This document shows positions 1 to 6,425 of a DNA stretch of 18,649 nt, piece after piece (positions within the stretch are counted from its first letter, which is position 1; each line of letters begins with the position of its first letter). The stretch comes from an uncultured Atopobium sp. (lineage in GTDB: Bacteria > Actinomycetota > Coriobacteriia > Coriobacteriales > Atopobiaceae), in NCBI GenBank assembly GCA_946999785.1, contig CAMQEO010000018.1, forward strand, positions 1 through 18,649, in the 5' to 3' direction. Position numbers and translations under genes: made by a program. The notes under the pieces were generated by a model that did not search any database, had not been told where the DNA came from, and was given only the letters and a program-made list of their open reading frames with translations.

Positions 1-176
1 GATGGAAGCATACGCAAGGCGTTATGCGCTATGCTCATAGCTTTTCTGAACAAGAGGTATTTGACCTTATAGCCAACACAAAGACACTTAAGCTTCTTAC
101 GCATTGGTATGCTGATGGAAAAGACAACCATTCAAATTTGTATGTAATTGCACAAAACGTTACTGCCACACATTAA
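1..176 (+). CDS. C-terminal end of a possible SAM-dependent methyltransferase (partial)
   Basis: An open frame enters from the left edge (first full codon at base 3) and stops with TAA at 174-176, leaving 57 residues. The tail contains RYAHSFSEQEVFDLI and then an aromatic/acidic stretch ending LYVIAQN. That pattern of a 'RYYH.F...E' helix followed by a terminal beta-hairpin ending in V-A/V-Q is common at the end of class I methyltransferases of the Trm9/ALKBH8-like kind, but no AdoMet-binding motif lies inside the window. The gene converges with the hydrolase on the other strand, with 61 bp between the stops and no clear terminator; the best candidate is a weak AACG/CGTT stem before T6 near 220-236. 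The reading frame is fairly sure; the family is a guess. Confidence 0.5.
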   Translation, partial: WKHTQGVMRYAHSFSEQEVFDLIANTKTLKLLTHWYADGKDNHSNLYVIAQNVTATH

Positions 177-237
177 GCAGCATACATACAAGCACGTGCA
201 TTGAGCACAATGGCGTGAACGGTAAACGTTTTTTATC

Positions 238-1014
238 TTACGCTACTTCATCTTGTTGATGATTGTTTATCCAAGCCCATGTAGGCAGCCATGCAGATGT
301 TCGCGGATCAACTAAGTCCATATGATCAACATCTGCAACAATATGTGCATCTACATGTCCAAAAAACTCAGATGCCGAAATATAATCAAGCGTATGCGTA
401 AGAGCAATCTCGGGGTCTTGTGCGCCATGCACAATAAGTGTAGGAACACGCGGACAAGCTTGATAACGAGGAGACGCACTTTTGAGCAGCTCCTGTGTTG
501 CATTTGAACCAAAATATTTCTCTGCAGCCCTATCCCCTTTTCCTTCCGCATAGATTCGTACAGCATCGGTAACAGGTGCAAGCGCAACCACCACATCAAA
601 CAGCTGCGACGCCAAAAGAACAAGCTCTCCGCCTACTGAATGGCCAAGCGCCACAAGTTGTGAGCAAGAATAACGTTTACGAAGAAAAGAAATTGCATGT
701 TGTAAATCTACAAGCGGCTGCGGCCAAGCTCCGCGCTCACCACGACGGTACTCCACACATACAACTGTTTCTTGTCTATCTATAAGCCATTTAGCAACAT
801 CTAAGCGACGGTGACAATCTATATTTTGTCGCCAATAACCGCCATGCACAATAACAAGGACGCGTTGAGGCTTATTATCTGCATTCGCCGTGGCTAAGCT
901 TGGTGAATCATAGATGTCAACAAAACAATCAGGATCATCGTCATAATAGACGGTATGCGCCTTATCAAGCAACTCTTTAATAACTGCGGGATCTGTTGGT
1001 GGATGGATTTTCAT
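238..1014 (-). CDS. Alpha/beta hydrolase (kynurenine formamidase / esterase-like)
   Basis: A 258-residue cytoplasmic alpha/beta-hydrolase with no signal peptide. The oxyanion-hole motif HGGYW lies at about residues 57-61 and the nucleophile elbow GHSVG at 124-128 (Ser126). The remaining triad candidates are Asp200 (in HGAQD) and His231 (in DVDHMD). HGGYWR together with EYRRGERGAWP is the style seen in arylformamidases and related carboxylesterases. The substrate is unknown; an N-formyl or ester substrate would be a guess. The open frame runs back to 1083, but the ATG at 1014 is preferred because AAGGAG sits about 7 bases before it and homology-like sequence begins there. It lies 90 bp downstream of the amidohydrolase on the same strand and is probably co-transcribed with it. 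Confidence 0.85.
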   Translation of the reverse strand: MKIHPPTDPAVIKELLDKAHTVYYDDDPDCFVDIYDSPSLATANADNKPQRVLVIVHGGYWRQNIDCHRRLDVAKWLIDRQETVVCVEYRRGERGAWPQPLVDLQHAISFLRKRYSCSQLVALGHSVGGELVLLASQLFDVVVALAPVTDAVRIYAEGKGDRAAEKYFGSNATQELLKSASPRYQACPRVPTLIVHGAQDPEIALTHTLDYISASEFFGHVDAHIVADVDHMDLVDPRTSAWLPTWAWINNHQQDEVA

Positions 1015-1104
1015 AATACCTCTCCTTAATGACACACATGTATAACAACCCTTGCAGCCAAATTGCCACAAGGATAGATACATGTTATAGATACCACGTA
1101 AAAA

Positions 1105-2379
1105 CTAGCACGCAAGCCATGCAAGCGCAGCTACAACCGCAGCTTCAAAACCGCGGTCAAGCGTTGGCTGTAAATCGGGCACAAAATGTGGGCTATGGTT
1201 TGCAGGAGCACCATTCATATCCTCAAAGCCTCCCAGCGTCCAAAATGTATAGGGACAACCCCATTCATCAGGGATATAAGAAAAGTCTTCCGATACACTT
1301 TGAGGCTCGCCTTGCAATGATTGCTTAGCAAAATACGAGGTAAAGGCTTCTTGAACGCGCTCGGTGGTGTCTTTGTCATTGCTTGTAAGAGGTCCTCTAT
1401 CAAAATATTCAATATCGGGCGCAATCGTGCAACCTGCTGCGTCACATTCTGCACGAACAATGCGCTCAATTGCTGCAAAAAGGCGCTTTTCAAGCTCGGC
1501 ATTATAGGTTCTGGTATTAAGCAATAACACGGCATCGTCAGGTATGATATTCGCTTTATTCCCTGCCGATACAGAGCCAATAGTGAGCACGACCCGCTCA
1601 TCTGAGGGCATCTCACGCGACACAATAGTTTGCAAACGCATAATCACACTTGCCGCTAAAACAATTGGATCAATTCCTAGTTCGGGCATACTACCATGAG
1701 AGCCCTTACCATGTAAGGTAATGCGAATAGAATATGCTGCCGAGAAAAATGCACCCACTTTTGTTGCCACACAGCCTCCTGGCAGTGTAGGCATAACGTG
1801 CTGGCCTAAATACACATCGGGCTTGGTAAACTGTGTACATAAGCCCTCGCGAATCATAGACAGCGCACCTTGACCCACTTCTTCGGCAGGTTGAAATATA
1901 CCAAGATAGGTTCCCTTCCAAGCGTCTTTATGCACACTCAGCGCTTTAAGTGCAGAAAGCAGACTCATAATATGAAAGTCGTGACCGCACGCATGCATGG
2001 TAGGAACACGGGCGCCAGTTGTGCTATCTTGCACGGTATACGTAGATGCATAGGGCTTTTGTGACGCTTCTTTAACAGGAAGACCATCAATATCGGCACG
2101 CATAGCAACACACGCACCATCACCATTTTGGATACGCGCTACAAGTCCTGTTTTACCAATACGAGTTACCTCTATTTGCGAGGCCTGTAACTCGTCATAT
2201 ATTCGCTGTGATGTCCACACCTCTTGAAACGCTGGTTCGGGATGTTGATGAAACTCTTTATATAAGGCAACGCGCGCGTCCCTTGTTTGATCAAGCGCGC
2301 TTAATACCTGCGAAGCACTGGATTTTATCTGCGATTTTGTAGGTAATACTGAGGTAGTTGTATAAGTGTTAGATGTCAT
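1105..2379 (-). CDS. M20 family metallo-amidohydrolase (M20D, N-acyl-amino-acid / hippurate hydrolase type)
   Basis: A 424-residue zinc amidohydrolase of family M20, subgroup D. Visible family signatures are HQHPEPAFQE near residue 44, MRADIDGLPV near 93, and HACGHDFH (Cys131 and His133 as metal ligands). PAEE follows at 165-168 (general base and ligand), then QHVMPTLPGG (His194), GKGSHGS at the start of the lid domain, and SEDFSY plus NHSPHF near the C-terminus. Such enzymes remove the acyl group from N-acyl amino acids or cleave related amides; the substrate cannot be read from the sequence. The N-terminus has about 25 extra polar residues. The ribosome binding site is weak (GAAG about 7 bases before ATG). 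It lies 194 bp downstream of thrS, separated from it by a long hairpin, and 90 bp upstream of the alpha/beta hydrolase. Confidence 0.9.
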   Translation of the reverse strand: MTSNTYTTTSVLPTKSQIKSSASQVLSALDQTRDARVALYKEFHQHPEPAFQEVWTSQRIYDELQASQIEVTRIGKTGLVARIQNGDGACVAMRADIDGLPVKEASQKPYASTYTVQDSTTGARVPTMHACGHDFHIMSLLSALKALSVHKDAWKGTYLGIFQPAEEVGQGALSMIREGLCTQFTKPDVYLGQHVMPTLPGGCVATKVGAFFSAAYSIRITLHGKGSHGSMPELGIDPIVLAASVIMRLQTIVSREMPSDERVVLTIGSVSAGNKANIIPDDAVLLLNTRTYNAELEKRLFAAIERIVRAECDAAGCTIAPDIEYFDRGPLTSNDKDTTERVQEAFTSYFAKQSLQGEPQSVSEDFSYIPDEWGCPYTFWTLGGFEDMNGAPANHSPHFVPDLQPTLDRGFEAAVVAALAWLAC

Positions 2380-2470
2380 AATAACTTCGATTCACACGAA
2401 TTGTGTTAGTGACTAGCATGCACACGTCATGAAAAACATCTGACATGCCACCAAGAGCCTAGTACAGCTT

Positions 2471-2516
2471 TACGTAGCTTTATGCTCACACAAAGCACAG
2501 AGCACAAAGCTACGTA
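2471..2516. repeat. Long inverted repeat (hairpin) between thrS and the amidohydrolase gene
   Basis: Arms at 2471-2487 and 2500-2516 (17 bases each) pair at 16 of 17 positions around a 12-base loop; the arm reads TACGTAGCTTTATGCTC. Outer bases AGTACA (2461) and TGTACT (2530) could extend the pairing. No U-tract follows on the minus strand, so it is not a classical thrS terminator. On the plus strand a TTTTT follows about ten bases later. It may weaken read-through, process the thrS transcript, or stabilise its 3' end. Confidence 0.6.
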
Positions 2517-2573
2517 TCTGAGTTGTTTTTGTACTGCTCGTCTTTACGTTGTGACCTAGACTTTTATACTGCT

Positions 2574-4352
2574 CTAGTCTTCTTGATTGTCTTGACGAGA
2601 AGAAATTTGAGCTTGAAGCAGTGCAACAAAATCATCAAACGCATATTGCTTGGTGGTGTTGGTACGATCTCGTACCGAAATATTGCCCGCTTGAGCCTCT
2701 TGCTCGCCTACGATAAGCATGTAGGGAACGCGGTCAATTGAGCGCGCCTCGCGGATTTTATAGCCAATTTTTTCGTCGCGATCGTCCAGCTTAACTCTAA
2801 TCTTAAGATCGCGCAGCTTCTGCGTAAGTTCGCGTGCATATGCGCGCGTTTTTTCGGAAACTGGCAAAACTTTTACCTGCAGAGGTGCCAGCCATACAGG
2901 AAATTTGCCCTCGTACTGCTCAATAAGCATACCAATAAAACGCTCAAACGAACCAAAGCCTGCACGGTGAATCATAATCGGACGCTTCTTTTGACCGTCT
3001 TTGTCAACATATTCAAGGTTAAAGTTGTGTGGGAATTGGAAGTCAAGCTGAATAGTTCCACATTGCCACGTACGACCTAAGCAGTCTTTAAGATGGAAGT
3101 CGATTTTTGGCCCATAAAAAGCGCCGTCGCCCTCGTTAATCGTATACTCAAGACCCATAGTTTCCAAAGCGTTGCGCAAACCGTCTTCTGCGGTTTTCCA
3201 ATCCTCATCTGAACCCATAGAATTTTCGGGGCGTGTAGACAGCTCAACTTTATACGGAAATCCAAATTGCTTGTAGTATGCGGTAATAAGGTGCGTAACC
3301 TCTGCAACTTCATCACAAATTTGATCGGGACGAATAAAGAGGTGCGCATCATCCTGCGTAAACTCACGAACGCGGAACAAGCCGTGAAGCGTACCTTTAA
3401 GCTCGTGACGGTGATCAAGACCTGCCTCTGCCAATTTAAGCGGCAAATCACGATACGAACGAGGTTTGTTCATATATACCAAGCATGCACCTGGGCAGTT
3501 CATAGGCTTAATGGCAAAATCTTCTTCATCAATTTTTGTGGTGTACATATTTTCTTTGTAGTGATCCCAGTGACCAGATGTTTCCCACAATTTACGCGAA
3601 AGGATAACAGGCGTTTGAATTTGCTCGTAACCAAATTTTTCTTGCATTTCTTGCCAATAGTTCATAAGGGCATTGCGGATACGCATACCATTGGGCAACC
3701 AAAACGGAAAGCCCGGTCCTGCTTCGTTGACCATAAACAGATCCATTTCGCGACCAATCTTTCTGTGGTCACGTTTTTCTGCTTCTGCCATAAGGCGTTC
3801 ATGCTCGGCAAGCTCTTCTTTTGTTACAAAAGCAACACCGGATATACGGGTAAGCATTTCGTTATCACTATTAGCTTTCCAATATGCACCCGAAACTCCC
3901 GTAAGCTTAAAAGCTTTTGCCATCTTGGTGTAGCACACATGCGGACCGGTGCACATATCAACGTATTCACCTTGCTTATAGAAGGTAAGACGTGTGTCCT
4001 CTGGAAAATCGCCAATATGTTCTACCTTAAATTTCTCGCCACGCTCTTCAAGAAAAGCAATTGCTTGGGCGCGTGGCAATTCAAAAGTTTCAACTTTGAG
4101 ATTCTCTTTTGAGATTTTTTTCATTTCTGCCTCAAGAGCAGGTAAATCATCTTCGCTGATTTTTACGCCCTCGGGGAATTCCATATCATAATAAAATCCC
4201 GTCTCGGTTGCAGGACCATATGCAAAGTGAGCCTGGGGATATAAACGTTTAACTGCCTGTGCCAACATATGTGCACATGAATGACGAATAACGTGCTCTT
4301 CCATGTCTTTAGGACATTCTTCCACACGTCCATCGTTATAGAGAATCTTCAT
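2574..4352 (-). CDS. thrS: Threonine--tRNA ligase (ThrRS), short form without TGS domain
   Basis: Cytoplasmic class II aminoacyl-tRNA synthetase that charges tRNA-Thr. The 592-residue product starts almost directly with the editing domain: HSCAH (His24, His28) and DMCTGPH (Cys134, His138). The catalytic core follows with the zinc ligands Cys286 (MNCPG), His337 (DDAHLF) and His462 (MIHRA), motif 2 FRVREFTQDD, and motif 3 ending GFGSFERF. An anticodon-binding domain beginning APLQVKVLPV ends the protein. It is about 50 residues shorter than the E. coli type because the N-terminal TGS domain is missing. The ATG at 4352 is chosen because AAAGG lies 6 bases upstream. A TTG seven codons earlier is open but has no such site, and an in-frame TAA lies about 15 codons further up, so no hidden TGS segment is fused upstream. 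It is divergent from pepC. Confidence 0.97.
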   Translation of the reverse strand: MKILYNDGRVEECPKDMEEHVIRHSCAHMLAQAVKRLYPQAHFAYGPATETGFYYDMEFPEGVKISEDDLPALEAEMKKISKENLKVETFELPRAQAIAFLEERGEKFKVEHIGDFPEDTRLTFYKQGEYVDMCTGPHVCYTKMAKAFKLTGVSGAYWKANSDNEMLTRISGVAFVTKEELAEHERLMAEAEKRDHRKIGREMDLFMVNEAGPGFPFWLPNGMRIRNALMNYWQEMQEKFGYEQIQTPVILSRKLWETSGHWDHYKENMYTTKIDEEDFAIKPMNCPGACLVYMNKPRSYRDLPLKLAEAGLDHRHELKGTLHGLFRVREFTQDDAHLFIRPDQICDEVAEVTHLITAYYKQFGFPYKVELSTRPENSMGSDEDWKTAEDGLRNALETMGLEYTINEGDGAFYGPKIDFHLKDCLGRTWQCGTIQLDFQFPHNFNLEYVDKDGQKKRPIMIHRAGFGSFERFIGMLIEQYEGKFPVWLAPLQVKVLPVSEKTRAYARELTQKLRDLKIRVKLDDRDEKIGYKIREARSIDRVPYMLIVGEQEAQAGNISVRDRTNTTKQYAFDDFVALLQAQISSRQDNQED

Positions 4353-4480
4353 ACTCTGCCTTTCCGCAGACAAGCATCCACAACATGCTTTTACTGCTTA
4401 AGCGAACTGTATAGGTATACATGCTGATTTACCGTTCAAACAATAGTATGTATGGCTTACGCTCTATTGGCTTGTACTAT

Positions 4481-4512
4481 CAAAAAATTGCTACGTACGA
4501 CAACTACGTAAC
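4481..4512 (-). terminator. Terminator-like hairpin in the thrS leader (candidate attenuator)
   Basis: On the minus strand GTTACGTA (4512-4505) pairs with TACGTAGC (4497-4490), with one G-U pair, across a 7-base loop. AA and then six T (4487-4482) follow. This is the layout of an intrinsic terminator, yet the nearest minus-strand gene upstream is none (pepC is divergent) and the downstream gene is thrS, whose ATG is about 130 bases away. It could be an attenuator in a long thrS leader or the end of a small RNA. I searched by eye for a T-box consensus (GGGTGG-ACCGCG type) and saw none. The rest of the 365-bp gap holds the pepC promoter and a small AAGCAT/ATGCTT hairpin at about 4371-4389, just before the thrS ribosome binding site. 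Confidence 0.4.
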
Positions 4513-4612
4513 AAACATTTTTGACACAACCCATTGCAATAAAAGGATTGTTGTACAAGCAAACGGTAAGCAAACATGTATTCGTATTGCGAGTTTATCA
4601 CAAGTCATGTGC

Positions 4613-4641
4613 TTTACGTCTTAAATACTCACTCGTATAAG
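4613..4641 (+). promoter_or_regulatory. Likely sigma-70-type promoter of pepC
   Basis: TTTACG (4613-4618), a 17-base spacer and TATAAG (4636-4641) make a plausible vegetative promoter. Transcription would start near 4648, giving a leader of about 70 bases before the pepC ATG. The leader ends with GGGAGG at 4707-4712, five bases before the start codon. Confidence 0.45.
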
Positions 4642-4717
4642 GTACCTCCACATTGCATGATATGCTTACCTAACATGACAGTGGTTACTAAACACTGCGT
4701 ACTTTAGGGAGGTTTTC

Positions 4718-6070
4718 ATGAATTTTATGCACAGCATTTCTTCTGAAGATATTTTTCGCGCTCATCACAGCTTTGTTGATGAACGCGCAAATCAAGTTGC
4801 AAAAAATGCAGCAAGTTCTAACGGTGTACGAAAAGCGGCACGCGTGCCCGAGGGCGTTGCACAAAATACGCTTGATTTTGATATCGAAGTAACACAAGGA
4901 AAGCGCTGCAATCAACAGCGTTCTGGACGTTGTTGGATGTTTGCGTCACTTAATACCATGCGCTACCGCATTATCAAAAAGTATAATCTTGATACCTTTG
5001 AGCTTTCGCAAGCATATCCCCTCTTTTGGGACAAAATGGAAAAAAGTAACTGGTTTTTGGAGAACATCATCGACACCGTTGACGAAGATCTGCACGGTCG
5101 TCTTGTTTCATTTTTGCTCACCGATCCTATTGGTGATGGTGGTCAATGGGATATGTTTAAGAGCTTGGTAAAAAAATATGGTGTTTGCCCCAAGGAAGCT
5201 ATGCCCGAAACAGCAAATTCGTGCAATACATCAGACATGGATCGCTATTTAACTCGCTATCTACGTGGTTGTGCACATAATTTGCGTGAAACGCACGAAG
5301 CAGGAGCTACAGACGATGACCTCTACGAGATGAAAAAAGAAATGATGAACAACGTTTATCATTTGCTTTCTATCTGTTTGGGCGAGCCTCCTCAAACCTT
5401 TGACGTTCGCATGCGCGATAAAGAGCACAAGCTTGTACTCTCAGGAACATTTACACCACAAGAATTTTTCAAGCGTGCTGTTGACATGAATCTTGATGAT
5501 TATATTTCTCTTATTTCGGCACCAACTGCAGATAAACCGTTTGGTCATACCTACACGGTTTCTCGTTTGGGCAATGTTTGGGAAGACCATGGTGTGCGCT
5601 ATCTCAATTTGGAACCGTCCGAGCTTAAGCGTGTGGCTATTGCCCAGCTCAGCGATAACTTACCCGTATGGTTTGGTTGCGATGTGGCACAATCATACTT
5701 GCGCGATGAAGGTATGATGGATCTTGGCGCACTTGATGTAGACGCATTATTTGGCTTTGAGGTTGAAGGCTGCATGGATAAAGCTACACGCCTTGATTAC
5801 GCAGAATCACTGATGACTCATGCTATGGTGCTTGAAGGTGTTCGTTTAGACGAAAACAAAAAGCCTGTTATGTGGAAAGTTGAAAACAGCTGGGGTAAAG
5901 ACCACGGTCGTGACGGCTTTGATACCTTGTCGGATGCATGGTTTGACGAATATGTGTATCAGGTAGTTGTAGACATAAAGTATTTAACCGCTGAACAAAG
6001 AGCTGTATTTGAGCAGGAAGAAGCACGTGTACTTGAGCCGTGGGATCCTATGGGCTCACTTGCGCGATAG
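4718..6070 (+). CDS. pepC: Aminopeptidase C (C1B cysteine peptidase, bleomycin hydrolase family)
   Basis: A 450-residue cytoplasmic papain-fold aminopeptidase of the PepC/bleomycin hydrolase group, which trims N-terminal residues from peptides and is part of intracellular peptide use in lactic-type bacteria. Catalytic residues are visible: the oxyanion Gln66 and nucleophile Cys72 in NQQRSGRCWMFAS, His368 in THAMVLEGV, and Asn390 in VENSWG. There is no signal peptide, and the length fits the usual 435-450. The ATG is preceded by a strong GGGAGG site. The C-terminus ends in GSLAR; in this family the C-terminal tail reaches into the active site of the hexamer, so the duplication of the terminal codons just after the stop is notable. 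A strong terminator follows about 107 bases downstream. Its own promoter is likely, since thrS is divergent. Confidence 0.96.
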   Translation: MNFMHSISSEDIFRAHHSFVDERANQVAKNAASSNGVRKAARVPEGVAQNTLDFDIEVTQGKRCNQQRSGRCWMFASLNTMRYRIIKKYNLDTFELSQAYPLFWDKMEKSNWFLENIIDTVDEDLHGRLVSFLLTDPIGDGGQWDMFKSLVKKYGVCPKEAMPETANSCNTSDMDRYLTRYLRGCAHNLRETHEAGATDDDLYEMKKEMMNNVYHLLSICLGEPPQTFDVRMRDKEHKLVLSGTFTPQEFFKRAVDMNLDDYISLISAPTADKPFGHTYTVSRLGNVWEDHGVRYLNLEPSELKRVAIAQLSDNLPVWFGCDVAQSYLRDEGMMDLGALDVDALFGFEVEGCMDKATRLDYAESLMTHAMVLEGVRLDENKKPVMWKVENSWGKDHGRDGFDTLSDAWFDEYVYQVVVDIKYLTAEQRAVFEQEEARVLEPWDPMGSLAR

Positions 6071-6106
6071 CTTGCGCGATAATTTACGCGGTAGCTTGCA
6101 CGCCTA
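6059..6106 (+). repeat. 12-bp tandem repeat over the pepC stop codon
   Basis: Units CTTGCGCGATAG (6059), CTTGCGCGATAA (6071), TTTACGCGGTAG (6083) and a decayed CTTGCACGCCTA (6095) follow one another. Because 12 is a multiple of three, each of the first three units ends in an in-frame stop, so the LAR-stop end of PepC is repeated as LAR-stop and FTR-stop. Confidence 0.75.
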
Positions 6107-6176
6107 TTCATGTATATGAAGCGCTTGCATAAGCGTTACAACATAGCGAGATACTTCTTCTTTTCTGGTATTTGCA

Positions 6177-6234
6177 TGTGGGCACATCGTGAAAGTGACG
6201 ATGTGCCCACAATCATATTGTTTCTTGATTTTTT
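6177..6234 (+). terminator. Intrinsic terminator of pepC
   Basis: A perfect 14-bp stem, TGTGGGCACATCGT (6177-6190) with its complement at 6198-6211, encloses a 7-base loop GAAAGTG. The next bases are T-rich and end in six T at 6229-6234. The stem is GC-rich and oriented for pepC. Confidence 0.8.
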
Positions 6235-6270
6235 ACCTACAAAGCGCGTTGAATCAAGTACACACGTTGA

Positions 6271-6315
6271 TTGCAAACGGTTGGTTATTACAAACGGCTG
6301 CTTACAAACGACTGC
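6271..6315 (+). repeat. Three 14-bp direct repeats upstream of the coiled-coil surface protein gene
   Basis: Copies read TTGCAAACGGTTGG (6271-6284), TTACAAACGGCTGC (6288-6301) and TTACAAACGACTGC (6302-6315). They lie in the 215-bp stretch between the pepC terminator and the surface protein start at 6426. They could be binding sites for a regulator. No convincing promoter was picked out; a TAAACT near 6379 is a possible -10. Confidence 0.55.
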
Positions 6316-6425
6316 TTCTCATGATTCACATGTAGAACATACACAAAAATTCCTTTTGGAAATATTTAGTTGCTCATGTAAACTATTTTCCCAGTGTAAA
6401 GCAAACGATCCAGATAAGGATGAAC

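Noticed and set aside
3267..4112. 281-codon open frame on the plus strand opposite thrS
   Set aside because: It lies wholly antisense to a fully conserved ThrRS, has no ribosome binding site, and its Cys/Phe-rich composition is that of an antisense shadow.
4421..4624. 67-codon plus-strand open frame between thrS and pepC
   Set aside because: No ribosome binding site, no protein-like pattern, and it covers the candidate thrS attenuator and the pepC -35.
4353..4717. T-box riboswitch for thrS
   Set aside because: A GTGGAGGTACC-like string occurs on the minus strand near 4640-4655, but it lacks the conserved GGGTGG-ACCGCG order and lies far upstream of the hairpin, not overlapping its 5' arm.
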